Source: Paracamarosporium sp. OC-R06-R3
Taxonomy: Eukaryota; Ascomycota; Dothideomycetes; Pleosporales; Didymosphaeriaceae
NCBI GenBank assembly: GCA_019828545.1
Contig: JACVRA010000340.1
Coordinates: 28,758-92,757 of the forward strand
Direction of reading: 5' to 3'
Length of the DNA stretch: 64,000 nt
Part shown: one piece after another, positions 1-11,102 of the stretch
How positions within the stretch are numbered: the stretch's first letter is position 1
How the letters are laid out: every line of letters begins with the position of its first letter
Program-made: the position numbers and the translations under genes
The notes under the pieces: model-generated
Database searches by the model: none
What the model saw: only the letters and a program-made list of their open reading frames with translations
Told to the model about the DNA's origin: nothing

Positions 1-2009
1 CCACAAATTGTTCCGTTCCGCCTTGCTCATCCGATCGGCACCGTCTGTCTCGCCCCGACCACCTTTACCACGCTCATCCGTCTAGTCTAGTCTGCCTGCC
101 GCGGGTGGCTTGTGCTTCCTGGCATACCAGCACGCACATGCATACACGGGAGTATACTAGGAATCCTTTGAATCCCGCCTAAAACCGTAAACGCCGTTTC
201 TATTCTAAGGTCTTATTACCGCGGGAGTCTGGGCGTCCGTGGGTGTCTCGGCCTTGGGCGCTCCTGCGGGTTGTTTGGTGGGACTAGGGAGGAGGAGGCG
301 TCTGGTATGTAGGTCTTTCTGGTCGCCAGGCAGCCTGATGATACCGCTGTCAGGAGACGCAGGCTTAACAGTTGGAGGATTAGGTTCGTTTGTTAGAAGG
401 ATGAAATGCGGGATGGATTGGGGTACGACATATGCTGTTCGAGGATATGGACGATGGTGGTGTGAGCGCGTAGGAGGTAGATCAGCGGTGTGTAGACGGG
501 TGATTGGAGACGTCGGCGATGTGAGTTGTTCTGGATCAGGATGGCAGATGGATGAACGAAAAGGGTTCGATACTGTGCTTTGCATTGCATGGAAGGGATT
601 CAGTGCCTAGGAATCATAGGATCAAAACTCCATGGGTAGCACGGCTCGGGTTTTCTATCTGTTGTTGGAGCGGACTGTATAGTAATCAACAGTCGTACGT
701 ACACCAAGCACATAGTCTGAAAGCGAGTATGCATTGTGCTACACAACACAAGGCTCTTTTGGAATTTGTGTCTCAATCAACATGTTCACTCCTTTTCCAC
801 AATCATTCACTCAGAGCAGAACACACGCATGCTTTGAAATCAGACATACACGCCTCACCCATCTAGTCACTCAAAGTCTACAGTCACTTCCCCAAGCCAA
901 TCTCTTCCTCGAACACACCACCGTTTGTCCAAACTAGACACACTTCAATCCAACTACTTCCAGAACCCTCATCTCGAAACAGAAACACATCCCCCTTCCG
1001 ACGAACCCACCCGCCACCTCAATCACTCCTCCAAACCATGTCCCTTCTCCCTAACCCTCATCCGTCAACACACCCCTATCCCGCACCAACCATCCTCGAT
1101 CCAGCACCCTCAGCCAGCCACCTCTCACCACCTACTGTAAACATAAACCAACCCACCGGAAAGTTAACATTCCGTCCAGAGTAACACACACAGAGCTACC
1201 ACACGCGGACAGACACACCACCCACCTCCCTTGACCCTCATCCTCGCCCTCAGCCAGCCAGCCACCCATCCCTCACCTACCCCAAACGCAACCCCAATAC
1301 CGGGAACTTACCATCCCGTCCAGACCAACACACAGACACAGACACAGACACCCACTAGCTACCCGCTGCCGCCCCAGCCAGCCAGCCACACCCATCCCAC
1401 CTCAAGCTACACCATCCTTGCAAACACCCCGACCGCACCCCGGGCGTTCCAGACGACAAGACACACAACGTCCACCCGTATACGAACGGATATCGCGCAT
1501 CCGGATCCTTTGCCGAGACAGACAGGGGAGGGTACGCGTCTTCCCTCCCGCACGACGTTCAGGTGCTGTATGAGTATTCACGCCGTCCCAGCGAGTTCGG
1601 GCGTATAATGCGGTTTCTTTGCAGGGAGAAAGACCTGGTGGAGGGTTGATTGGAGGGTTACAGAGGCTGAATGGGCTGTGGAGATGTGCTTGGTGGGTGG
1701 GTGGGTGGGTGTATGGATGTTAATGTGGATTTGTGCTGCGGGATGGGATGGGGCGAGTCGAGACGGGATGGGATGGGATGGTAGGATTGCTGGCTGGGGT
1801 GGGAAGGAGATTGGGATGCTCGTGTGAGGTGAAGTGAGGTGTGGCATGGTGTAGGGGGCGTGTATGTGTAAACCAGGGGAAGGAAGGAAGGAGTCCTTCT
1901 AGTCGGCGACTTGCATGTCATGCCATGCCATCCATGGAAGTTCGCTACAGACAGACACCAGACACCCACACGGATGTGTTTTTTCCAGCGCAACACACCA
2001 GGCACGCAG
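1..2009. other. intergenic, low-complexity
   Basis: No convincing gene is visible. The left part is mixed sequence. From about 900 to 1500 it is strongly C/A-rich with CA, ACACAG and CAGC runs on the plus strand. From about 1680 to 1800 it becomes G-rich. Open frames here are proline, serine and threonine strings typical of low-complexity DNA read by chance. It may be the promoter or leader of a gene lying to the left of the window. Confidence 0.5.
1691..1785 (+). repeat. G-rich microsatellites, G-quadruplex potential
   Basis: Two short G-rich arrays lie close together: a TGGG-type run at about 1691-1711, with at least four GGG tracts separated by single T, and a GGGAT-type run at about 1741-1782. 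Both meet the simple four-tract rule for G-quadruplex formation on the plus strand. They lie about 230 bases upstream of a possible small gene, but no function can be inferred from sequence alone. Confidence 0.7.
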
Positions 2010-2348
2010 ATGAATTCTTCAGCACAGGAAAACAAAGCTCATGGTGGAGAAAAGGCGAAGATAAAACAAGGCTCGCTGCATTCGCGCCGACCATACCGAG
2101 AGCGTACATTACATACCATAGCATACCATCCATACCCAGACACCTCAGATGCTAAATCCCTTTTGTAACCCCTGATGATGCAGACAGACACGCTAACACT
2201 GACAATGCTAGAAAAAGCGAACAAACGACGACAGCGTGCAGAACAAGCTGCTCGTGCGGAACTGAGAATACGGAGGAGGACCACTGCGAGTCCACCTGCG
2301 GAGAAGAAGAAAAAGAAGGCGTATCGAATAACCTCCGCAACGGAATAG
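2010..2348 (+). CDS. possible small basic protein, two exons
   Basis: Candidate gene with exons 2010-2103 and 2212-2348, giving about 76 residues. The first exon opens at an ATG and encodes a short Lys/Gly/Arg-rich stretch. The proposed intron has a GTACAT donor and a textbook end, with GCTAAC and CTGAC branch-like motifs just before TAG. The frame matches across it (phase 1). The second exon encodes a very basic, Ala/Arg/Glu-rich segment with helix-forming potential (KRRQRAEQAARAEL), then a lysine run before the TAG stop. I do not recognise a family. The support is splice signals plus biased composition only, so this could be chance or the last exons of a longer gene. Confidence 0.3.
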
Positions 2349-2618
2349 CGTGACTGACTCCAAAATGTGCCCAGCCTGGCCTCGCCTCAACAAACGCGGC
2401 GGGTGGCAGAAAGAAGACGTACCGCACCGACCGTGCTCCCCAAAATGCGTATACCCTTCATAAAAGCGTTGCCTAACGCCGGCGCTTCCACAATCCTTCC
2501 TGGATAACAGACACCCTGCATGACGCCAAATGACAAAGTTAGGGGGTATATGTAAAGCGCAATCCTCATGATGCGCCAGGACAAAAGAAGATTGTTGTTC
2601 GTCCACCGAGCGCTCGCC

Positions 2619-5508
2619 TCATTCTCCTGCGTTCGGAACACGTCTTCGGTTCAGACTGGCGCTGCGTCCCAGGGGAAAGCTTCCTCCTACCGAGTTTCGA
2701 TTCGAAGCAAATTGCGTCCTGGACACCGGAAGCTTGTCGTATGCAGATGCAGGAGAAGTCTGACTGCTGAGTCCGAACCGTCGAGCACCGATGGTGTTAT
2801 CTTTGTCTCGGTAGAGAAGGTTGTTCTCGTTCCCGGTCAAGGTCGTTCGTCGTGTTGAGGTTGTTTGAAGAGCGGGCGAGGGCTTCAAATCTGGCATCGG
2901 CTCTTGAGAGGTGTATTCTCTGCTGGAGCGCGACTTGTGTGCAGAACGCATCTCCCGAAAGTCGGTGACCGCTCGCGAAGGTGCCCGCAAGGTCGGGTCA
3001 TCGTCCTCCGGTTCGCTTTCACGTCGACGGTATAGACTGGTATTGGTTCGGTCCAGACGAGCGTCCAAACGAGACGGAGCTTGCGACTGTGACGGCATTG
3101 GTGGCTCTTGACTCGTCTCGCGCCGGTTCAACACACTGGTTCGACGCGCTTCTATGCGACTCATGGCCCTGCTCGGACTCGAACGCGGAAGGACGTCGCT
3201 TTCTGGCTCGATACTTTGACGAATCGTCGGTGATTCGCCGTTTATCTGAAGACTGGGTCGACGTGATACCACTGCAGCTGATGATCTGTGTACGGCTGGA
3301 CTTATGAGTTTGGGCTTGCTGTCATATAGCTCAATGCAGAGTTCAGTCAGATTACGACACTAGTTTTGCAAGTCAGTTGGGCTACGCGAATGGAGCAATA
3401 CCTCGGTTTACGTACAATGTGATCTGCCTTTCGTCGAACCTGCCGGTCAGGCAGGGATGGGCCACCCAGAATGGAATTGGTTGAGTGGAATGTTCCTTGC
3501 GGGCCCCCGCTTCCCGCCATCTCAGCCAAAGCAATGGCTTCTGTAGCGGTTGCTTCAAGCGCACGATAAACCGCAGGTGTAACGTGCGGCTTCACTTTGG
3601 CCAGCGCTTCATGCAATAGTGGGTGGATTTTGCTCGATGTTGAAGCGGGCACGATGGGCTCGGCAGAGGTCGGTTTTCTTTGCTGCTTTGGAGACGAGGA
3701 CACGGTAGTGGCTGCGGTATTCGCTGTCCGCGGGCGTTCCGCAGAGGCTTGGGCGACTGCTGCGCCAGAGGTAGCCGGTATCTTCCCACCCATCTCCAAC
3801 CGTTTCATCCTTGTCTTCAGTTCGTCCAATTCGTCCCACATGGACGTAGCGGGCCCGGTACTGCCATGAGATTCTGTGCCATCGTACCGCGATCGTGCCT
3901 CAGGCGGCGTGTCGACGTGTGGAATAGGAACGCTAGGATTGTCGCGCGAAGAGGAATGGTAGTGCAGATTGGAGGGCTTAAACGCGCCGTTGCGGTTATT
4001 CGGTGGGGTTTGGAGCGCATCTGGGTAGGAAGGGCGCCGCTTGCCTGCTTCAAGCTGTGCCAGGAATTCTTTGGGTGATAAGGTAGAGTCCCGATGCCGC
4101 GTCTTGACCGCTTCAATCTGTGCTAGGAACTCCTGCGGTGAGAAGTTGGAGTTGGTGGTGGTTTGTGCCTGTGCCTGGAATGCATGTGATTCTTGGTCTC
4201 TGTCCGGTGCCAGCGAGGTAATCGAACGCCTGGTCCTGGGCGAGTACTCTTGGGTACGTGTGCGCGGTGTCAAGACGGGATTGGAAGGTGTCAGCGGGGA
4301 TTGTTCTCGTGTGGACCTTGTCGAGGAGGGCAGGAGCGACGAGCGGCGGTACTGGGAGCTTGCCTGGGTATCAATTGCGGCGGGGATTCTGGTGCCGTTC
4401 GGCCTGGTCAGGTTGGAGGTCGCCGGCGACGATGATGGTATGGACGAGGGCAGCGATTGCCGGTTGCTGCGGCCTATGCGTGACTGGTGAAACAGGGTCA
4501 GTGTTTGTTGATAGTGCTGGGACATGGCGCAAGAGAAAAAGAACCTACCCGCACTCTGTCGGATCGTGATATAACGTTCGCCGTAGTGTCTCTCGCACTG
4601 TCCTCGGCAATGTTCAGGAACAGATCCTCCCCGCCATCGTCCTCAGCGCCCGAGGTGTCGGTGTCGCCATAACGGCTGTCGCCGGTACGCCGCGTGTGCA
4701 GTCGCGGGCGTGTGACGGAATCGAACGAGGACGAGGCGTCGCTGAAGCTCGCCATGCGGTCGGTGGGGATGGAGAACGAGCGAGATGGGGTCTCTTGTTT
4801 GGGCCAGGTGCCAGACGCGCTTATCGGAGGCCCGCGCGACGTATCGCCATAGGCTTTGCCGAACGAGCTGAAGGAGGCGGGCGGGCGTCGGGTTGTTGGC
4901 GAGCGCACTTCCTTGCCGGCGGAGGCGTGCTGGGGAGAAAAGTACGAGGGCGTTGTTGCGGGCGTCGCCGAGGGAGAAGCCTGGCTGGTCGGCGTGCGCG
5001 CGGGGTTTGAGGCTCTGCGAGAGCGTGCCGACGTCGCTGCTGAGCTCGTCGAGGGGAGGCGCAACAGCGAGGGCTTGTCGGAAGGCGATTGAAGCTGAGA
5101 ATGTTTGGGTGTCGTAGTTTGCGCGTCAGCCATTGGGCGCGTCACTCTAGAGTGCGAGGCTGGCGGGCCGGTGTCCACGGCGCCGGTGGAGCTGCGTTGG
5201 CGCATATGCATGGGGGATTCCAAGGTTGTCAGCTCAGGTGCAGCGTGCTGGGAACTGGCATCACCACGATGAACAGGGTCGCCGTTTGGGAATCGACGCT
5301 GGCATGCGCCTAGAGGTCTAGCTATCTTGATGAGGGACGGACTACCCGTCTTGTATCCTGGCCAGGAGTCGAACCATGTTCCCCAGCCATCGACTTCTCA
5401 AGCGAGCTAAGACCCGCCGCCCATGCACCGTCTGTCACAGTCACCACGCTACGTTTCGACGGTGACGTGCAGCGACCGCCTAGTCTGCCTCTATCCAACG
5501 GCTCCCTG
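2619..5508 (-). CDS. conserved filamentous-fungal Ser/Pro-rich protein with WDELDEL motif
   Basis: Spliced minus-strand gene of unknown function. Clear exons are a long one ending at 4549, then 4483-3416 and 3359-2619 (stop), with introns 4548-4484 and 3415-3360. The product is mostly disordered (Ser, Pro, Arg, Thr), with RQSLPS and RQRSSTG patches. A conserved core reads WDELDELKTRMKRLEM, a short coiled coil. Further on come a helical block around HEALAKVKPHVTPAVYRALE, then DRQVRRKAD and CRNLTELCIEL. This combination matches a protein conserved across Pezizomycotina, in some genomes misleadingly called 'LPXTG-motif cell wall anchor' protein. It has no sortase signal, signal peptide or membrane segment. 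The 5' end is unresolved. Coding frame continues upstream of the first ATG (5211) through FPNGDP, probably joined across an intron near 5332-5286 to an exon reaching about 5508 with a WAAGLSSLEK motif. The true start codon was not found. Confidence 0.72.
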
Positions 5509-6183
5509 GACACTTCTTCTGGAAGCTTTCAGGTGCCTGGCTTGACGTCTGTGCCTGGGAGCAAAAAATTGCCATACTAACTTTGTGTCCAGGGATCTCT
5601 GTCGCCGCTTTTGGACTTACTCGTACCCAAATCCTAAGCCTTGACCCCTATAACCTTGTTAGCTTTTCTTATCTAGCGCCTGTGCTACCCTATTCTTATT
5701 TTGTCGCTGCGCAATCAACTGGATATCACGTGACAAGAATTAGGTTTACGTCCCGGGCAGTTCACAGACAGGTGCTTGCCAACGAAGATGGGCCTAATAA
5801 CGTACTTGTACACTACTTGCCTAGGAAGTACAATAACCCATATATATCTGGCATGTTTTAGTAATTATACTTCTGAACAATTTCCATTCCCAGGCACACT
5901 GCTAAGCTCTCATATAGGGAGTCTTCGTTCCGACGACCAGAAGCAAATAAGTCGTGTGGATGATACCTTCTAGAAAGCTGGTCTTACACGTCTGTCGTTG
6001 ATTTCCGTGCTGACTAGGTTAAATTGCTCGACCAATTCTCGCGAGGAATCTACTACGCCGCCCCCTCCTCAGCATGGCCCCAGCATGCGGCACAGAACTG
6101 TGTTCTTGTAGAAATGTGCCACCCCTCTTGTTCGGTATAGCATTAGCTTTGAACTTCTCATCATCTTATAGACTCCTAGCATC
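5509..6183. other. intergenic between divergent genes
   Basis: This spacer separates the unresolved 5' end of the minus-strand WDELDEL gene from the P450 start. It becomes A/T-richer from about 5580. It must contain both promoters and possibly the missing first exon of the minus-strand gene. No repeat or RNA gene is seen. Confidence 0.5.
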
Positions 6184-7990
6184 ATGATCAAGCCCTTTCT
6201 CATCCTCCTTAATGGTCTCTCGCTAAGCGTGTTGGCTTGGTTCTGCCGAAACATCGACAAGCATCTACGTAGTATCAATACCGTCTCCAGTATACTTCTA
6301 ACTGTGCTTCCTTTGCTAATTTGGCAATACGTACGTTTGAGCTTACTCCTTGGATATACCGACGGCTGACCCATTCAAGTTGCTCTCAGTCGCTACCTAT
6401 CGAGCCTTCTGGCACCCACTTGCCAAGTGGCCTGGACCAGGTTGGGCGGCTCTGACAGATTGGTATACCGTCTACCATCTCGTCAAAGGCGATCGGCATC
6501 TGGACTTCTACCGCATGCACGAGAAATACGGCAAGATTGTCAGATTCGGTCCACGAAGGATTTCTGTTCGGTCCGCAACAGCACTCAAAGACATCTACAG
6601 CGTCACGTCCAACGTCAAAAGATCGCAGGTCTATGCCTCGACGGCTGTCGTCTTTGGTGGGACGCCCTCGTCAAATACCACGCCCGACATGAAAGAGCAT
6701 GCGTTCAGGCGCAGGGTCAATGTTCGTGCACTTACTCCAGCGAATATCAAAGGCATGGAGGGGCAAATTTTAAAGAACATTCGATATTTCTGTGATCAGC
6801 TGGTTGACGGTGACAGCACTGAGTGGAGCTCCCCGCACGATATGAGCAAGCGGATTGGTTATCTTGTATCAGACATCATGGGAGATATCACGTTTAGCAA
6901 GAGTTTTGATGTCCAGAGGAAACCTGATAACCGTGATCTTTTGATGTCTCTGCCCCAGGCTGTCGCTGGTATTCATTTAGTAAGTAACAGGAACAACTAC
7001 CATTTGAACTAAAATTGTACCGCTCCATCAGTCGATTAACATCACGGACAGATCGGCTATATGCCAGAATTGATCACATTTGGGCTCCACAAGATCTTAT
7101 TCCGAAATTTAATCGCTGGCATCGCACGATTCATCAGTCTCAGTGCATCAACCTTCCAATGGCGCTTCGCACAAGAAAGCTGCAACGACTTCTTCTCTGC
7201 ACTTCTCCAGGCACGAGACGACAAGACCGGGCAAGGCTTCTCAACAGACCAGCTAGTTTCCGAAGCAGGTCTTCTCACTATCGCCGGCTCAGACACCACC
7301 ATCACCGCCACAACAGCCATATTCTTCTACCTCTCCCACTACCCTTCGTGCTACTCGTGCCTAGAGAAAGAGATCCGCAGCACATTTTCCAGCGTTGAAG
7401 ACATTCACATCGGCGCCCGGCTTGCCTCATGCCACTACCTCCTCGCATGCATCGAGGAAACGCTCCGTCTAAACCCGCCAGTCGGCTCCACGCTAATGCG
7501 CGAGGTACTCCCAGGCGGCCTCACTGTCGATGGGGAATGGTTTCCGCCAGGAACCGACATTGCAGTGCCGCACTACGCGCTGCACCACGACGAAACCTAC
7601 TTCCCCGAACCTTTCGTCTTCAAGCCGCAAAGATGGCTCTCGAAGAATTCGTCTAATCCCGTCGACGTAGATATACATCTTGAGACGCCGGAAGAGACAC
7701 AGGAGAAGGCTTCGCGTCCCGCAGAATCACTTGCTGCTAGTGCTTTCACGGCCTTTGGTGTCGGGAGGACGTCTTGCATTGGGAACTATCTCGCGTATCA
7801 AGAGGTTTCGCTCATAGTTGCTCGCACTATTTGGCTCTTTGACATGCGTGTTGAGCCCGGGTCGACGCTTGGGGAGGGAAGTGGAAACCTGGGCGCAGGA
7901 AGGAAGAGACGTAAGGAATTCCAGACTTGGGATCGGTTTGTGAGCATGCATGAGGGGCCGGTGATGCAGTTTAAGCGAAGGCAGATATGA
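6184..7990 (+). CDS. cytochrome P450 monooxygenase
   Basis: Heme-thiolate monooxygenase, probably anchored in the ER membrane. Exons are 6184-6330, 6380-6979 and 7052-7990, giving about 561 residues. The first exon encodes a hydrophobic anchor; the second begins with the HPLAKWPGPGW proline hinge. The helix I motif AGSDTT, the K-helix ExxR (EETLRL), the PERF-like FKPQRWL and the heme loop FGVGRTSCIG (Cys about 491) are all present, so the enzyme looks complete. Intron 1 has a GTACGT donor and GGCTGAC branch site but must end at AAG to keep frame, a less usual acceptor. Intron 2 is a standard GTAAGT...CAG. It stands alone between housekeeping genes, with no obvious cluster partner, so the substrate cannot be inferred. 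Confidence 0.92.
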
Positions 7991-8713
7991 ATCGTGCATG
8001 CTGTCACCAGGGTGAGTGAATTGATTGAAGTCAGCACTTTTGAAGCGCGCATTTGTATGGATTCTTTATCGTGCAGCGGCTAGCTAAAGATTTAGAGTTT
8101 ATAGCCTCCATATTTGGATCACTTTAATAATGTTATTCTGTACGATAAAGTAAGTATGAAAAGTAGCGACTAGAAGAGCATATTCTTCAAACTCTTGGGA
8201 TATTGCATGTAGCTAAGCAAGGGATTGCGCTGAACCCGAAAGGAAGTTCCCTGAACAGAAATTACCCCCAGAAAGCGTCCCAACGACGGCTGAAGGATCA
8301 ACACACTCTGAGACCCCTGTCCTCTTGCATACCTAGAAAACCAGCAATTCTGTCGATCTTTGCGTCAAGAGCCGAGGCTTGCTCCACATGCTCAAAGGTG
8401 ATTCATGTGGCATCTTTCTTTTAACGTTGATCTGTTGTCCAAAGAGCCAATGTTCTCTTACCATCGATCAAGTATGCAATCGTCTGTTCTCGAACACGTG
8501 TGCTTGCTACTGTTCACGACTGCAAGATAAGGTTTGAGTGTAGACTCAATGTTGAGTTTGGCCCTAGTACGAGCAGTGGTCAACCGATGCCATAGCTACT
8601 CTCGCTTGCGCTTGTTGAAATTCGGGTGGCTGGGCTGGGCCCGCAGGCTTCTAGCTTTCACGTGACCTTTCTAGCGTACGTCGGAGAAACTAAGTTCCCC
8701 ATCCCGTCGATAG
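7991..8713. other. intergenic
   Basis: P450 3' end and Prp45 promoter. The first half is A/T-rich and the part nearest the Prp45 start is more GC-rich. No gene, repeat or RNA is recognised. Confidence 0.5.
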
Positions 8714-10456
8714 ATGGAAAGTTTCGCCTCGTCGTTCGACGTCAACAACCACCACATCACACGCCAATCGCCCAACATGTCCGTCGCGACCCTCTCAAAG
8801 TCTCTGCCAAAGCCGAAATATGCGGGCGATGCAGAAGAACTAGATACCTCACGAAACACGCGCGTGCTCCCCGAACACTCGACGCAACTCACAAAACGAC
8901 AAAACGGACCGCCTCCGTACGGCCAGCGCACAGGATGGAGACCCCGTACGGCAGAAGATTTTGGGGAGGGTGGCGCATTTCCTGAGATACACGTCGCGCA
9001 ATATCCGCTTGACATGGGGAGGAAGGGCACCGCCAGCACATCGAATGCGCTTGCGATGCGCGTGGATAACGAAGGCAAGACAAAATACGATGAAATTGCC
9101 CGGCGCGGGCATGGGGAGTCTCGCATCGTTCAGGCTAGCTTCAAGGACTTGATACCATTGCGACAGCAGGCGAACGCGGGAGAGCTGGACTTGGACCGGC
9201 CAAGTCAGGAGATGGTACAGGCGACCAAGGAGCGGACACAAGAGGCGCTCAACGCGCTGATTGCGGGCCAGACCGCGGCGCAGAAGCCCAAGAATGTGAA
9301 GGGCAGAGGAAAAGATGAGCCTACTTTCGTTCGATATACGCCTACTGCGCAGATGGGCGAGGCACAAGGGAAAATGCGCATCCTCAAGATCCAGCAACGG
9401 CAAATGGACCCGATGGAACCGCCGAAATTCAAGCACAAGCGCATCCCACGCGGCCCTCCCTCACCTCCGCCACCAGTCCTGCATTCACCTCCAAGAAAAC
9501 TCACCGCAGAGGACCAAGAAATGTGGAAAATCCCCCCTCCCATCTCGAACTGGAAGAACCCCAAGGGCTACACAGTCCCTCTGGACAAACGTCTCGCAGC
9601 TGATGGCCGCGGCCTCCAAGACGTAACCATCAACGACAAATTCGCGCAATTCGGCGAAGCCCTCCAAGCCGCCGACCGGCACGCCCGCGAAGAAGTAAAG
9701 CAGCGCGCCATGATGCAACAGCGGCTCGCCGAAAAAGAGAAGCTCCAAAAAGAAGAGCACCTCCGCAACCTCGCGCGGCAAGCCCGCGAATCGCGTGCCA
9801 CGAACTCCCGACGACGCTCCTCGAGCGTCTCCTCGTCCGCCTCCGGCTCCGACGCCGAAGAAGAAGCCATCCGCCGCCGCGAAGAGGCGCGCAAAGAGCG
9901 CCGCCAAGAATTTCAGCGCGAGCTCCGTCAGTCCCGCATGGGCACGGAGCGCAAACTCCAAATGCTCGCCCGCGAGCAGAACCGCGACATTTCGGAGAAG
10001 GTCGCCCTCGGCCTCGCGAAGCCCACGCAGAGCTCAGAATCAATGTACGACTCCCGCCTTTTCAACCAATCCTCCGGCTTCGACGCCGGCTTCAACGAAG
10101 ACCAAGCCTACGACAAGCCCCTGTTCGCTGCGCAAGATGCCATATCGTCTATCTACCGCCCGTCGGTCCAGCAGGATGACGGCGAGGACGAGGGCCAGAC
10201 GTACGATCGCATTACGAAGAGTAGTAAATTCGAGATTCTGGGCCGCGCGAAGGAGGGCTTCAAGGGCGCAGATTTGCAGGAGCAGAGGGAGGGCCCTGTG
10301 CTCTTTGAGAAGGACACAGATGATCCGTTCCAGATTGATAAGATGATTAAGGAGGTGCGGGGGGAGAAGGCGGGGGAGAAGAGGCATGGGTTGCAGGAGG
10401 CGGAGGCGGAGGGGAGGTCGGCGAAGAGGGCGAGGGTCGAGGAGGATAGCGAGTAG
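8714..10456 (+). CDS. prp45: pre-mRNA-processing protein 45 (SNW domain, SKIP homologue)
   Basis: Spliceosome component of the NTC/NTR group, bound to the catalytic core in the nucleus; homologue of yeast Prp45 and human SNW1/SKIP. It is an uninterrupted frame of 580 residues. An N-terminal proline- and glycine-rich part (GPPPYGQRTGWRPR) precedes the SNW/SKIP domain, whose name-giving Ser-Asn-Trp is at residues 278-280 within ISNWKNPKGYTVPLDKR. Upstream conserved blocks include KYDEIARRGH and IPPCISNWKN-type context. A charged helical tail follows, rich in Arg/Glu with an RRRSSS patch, and ends in a basic KRARVEEDSE segment. The first ATG (8714) is used here; an in-frame ATG at 8777 (MSVATLSKSLPKP) is an equally plausible start because known orthologues begin near it. 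It is an essential, single-copy gene in fungi. Confidence 0.95.
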   Translation: MESFASSFDVNNHHITRQSPNMSVATLSKSLPKPKYAGDAEELDTSRNTRVLPEHSTQLTKRQNGPPPYGQRTGWRPRTAEDFGEGGAFPEIHVAQYPLDMGRKGTASTSNALAMRVDNEGKTKYDEIARRGHGESRIVQASFKDLIPLRQQANAGELDLDRPSQEMVQATKERTQEALNALIAGQTAAQKPKNVKGRGKDEPTFVRYTPTAQMGEAQGKMRILKIQQRQMDPMEPPKFKHKRIPRGPPSPPPPVLHSPPRKLTAEDQEMWKIPPPISNWKNPKGYTVPLDKRLAADGRGLQDVTINDKFAQFGEALQAADRHAREEVKQRAMMQQRLAEKEKLQKEEHLRNLARQARESRATNSRRRSSSVSSSASGSDAEEEAIRRREEARKERRQEFQRELRQSRMGTERKLQMLAREQNRDISEKVALGLAKPTQSSESMYDSRLFNQSSGFDAGFNEDQAYDKPLFAAQDAISSIYRPSVQQDDGEDEGQTYDRITKSSKFEILGRAKEGFKGADLQEQREGPVLFEKDTDDPFQIDKMIKEVRGEKAGEKRHGLQEAEAEGRSAKRARVEEDSE

Positions 10457-11102
10457 CGTGGGTCATGGGTTGTATGTGGGAGTATATGCTGAGCATTCAG
10501 ATTGGGGCATGGCTTTTGGGCGTGTGTTTGCATTAGCAGGAGTTTGGCATGGCTTTTGGTTGAGCTCAAGTGCACTCTTCGAACACATCACTTGATACTA
10601 TATTGCATGTTAAATCGATTAACGTGTCATGTTTTCACTATTCGTACCGCTATGATTACTTTTTTCTGCTCATGTGGCAAGCGTAGGGTATCCCATCCAT
10701 CCATCCATCCATCCAACCATCTCCCATCCCATCTCATTCCTAATGTGTCAACTTTATCCCTGAACCCCAAAACGCCGTGCCGTGCTATGCAATAATCATT
10801 GAATTTCCACCATCCTCAGTGAACATCCCTGACCGGTCCACCAGCCTCGTACTCAAATCGAAGATCTTAGAGCTATTTCTCATTACTGGAGATGCGCGAC
10901 TGGCGGAGGCATGTTTTGACTTTGAAGAGAGAGAGAGGAGGGAGGGAGAGCCGTTGATCGAGTGGCGGTCTCAGTTCTTCTAGGAATAGTGGAGGAAGAT
11001 GTGTCGAGTGCTGCAACGTAGAGGTACGTATGTTGATGATGACGCCTCGGACAACGACATCTCGCATCCAACGTCCAACCATCATCACCCCTCGCAAACC
11101 CC
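10457..11102. other. convergent 3' intergenic region
   Basis: Spacer between the ends of Prp45 (plus) and TAF11 (minus), about 650 bases. It contains a CCAT microsatellite and otherwise nothing recognisable. It should hold both polyadenylation sites. Confidence 0.6.
10693..10716 (+). repeat. CCAT microsatellite
   Basis: About five to six tandem copies of CCAT, followed by imperfect CCCATC units up to about 10735. It lies in the 3' spacer between two convergent genes and is probably neutral. Confidence 0.85.

Noticed and set aside
5366..5390. GGTTCGACTCC on the minus strand, resembling a tRNA B box
   Set aside because: No matching T-stem, D-arm or acceptor stem could be built around it, and it falls in the likely coding frame of the WDELDEL gene.
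9485..10043. Long minus-strand frames opposite Prp45
   Set aside because: They are mirror frames of a strongly conserved coding gene and contain no recognisable domain.
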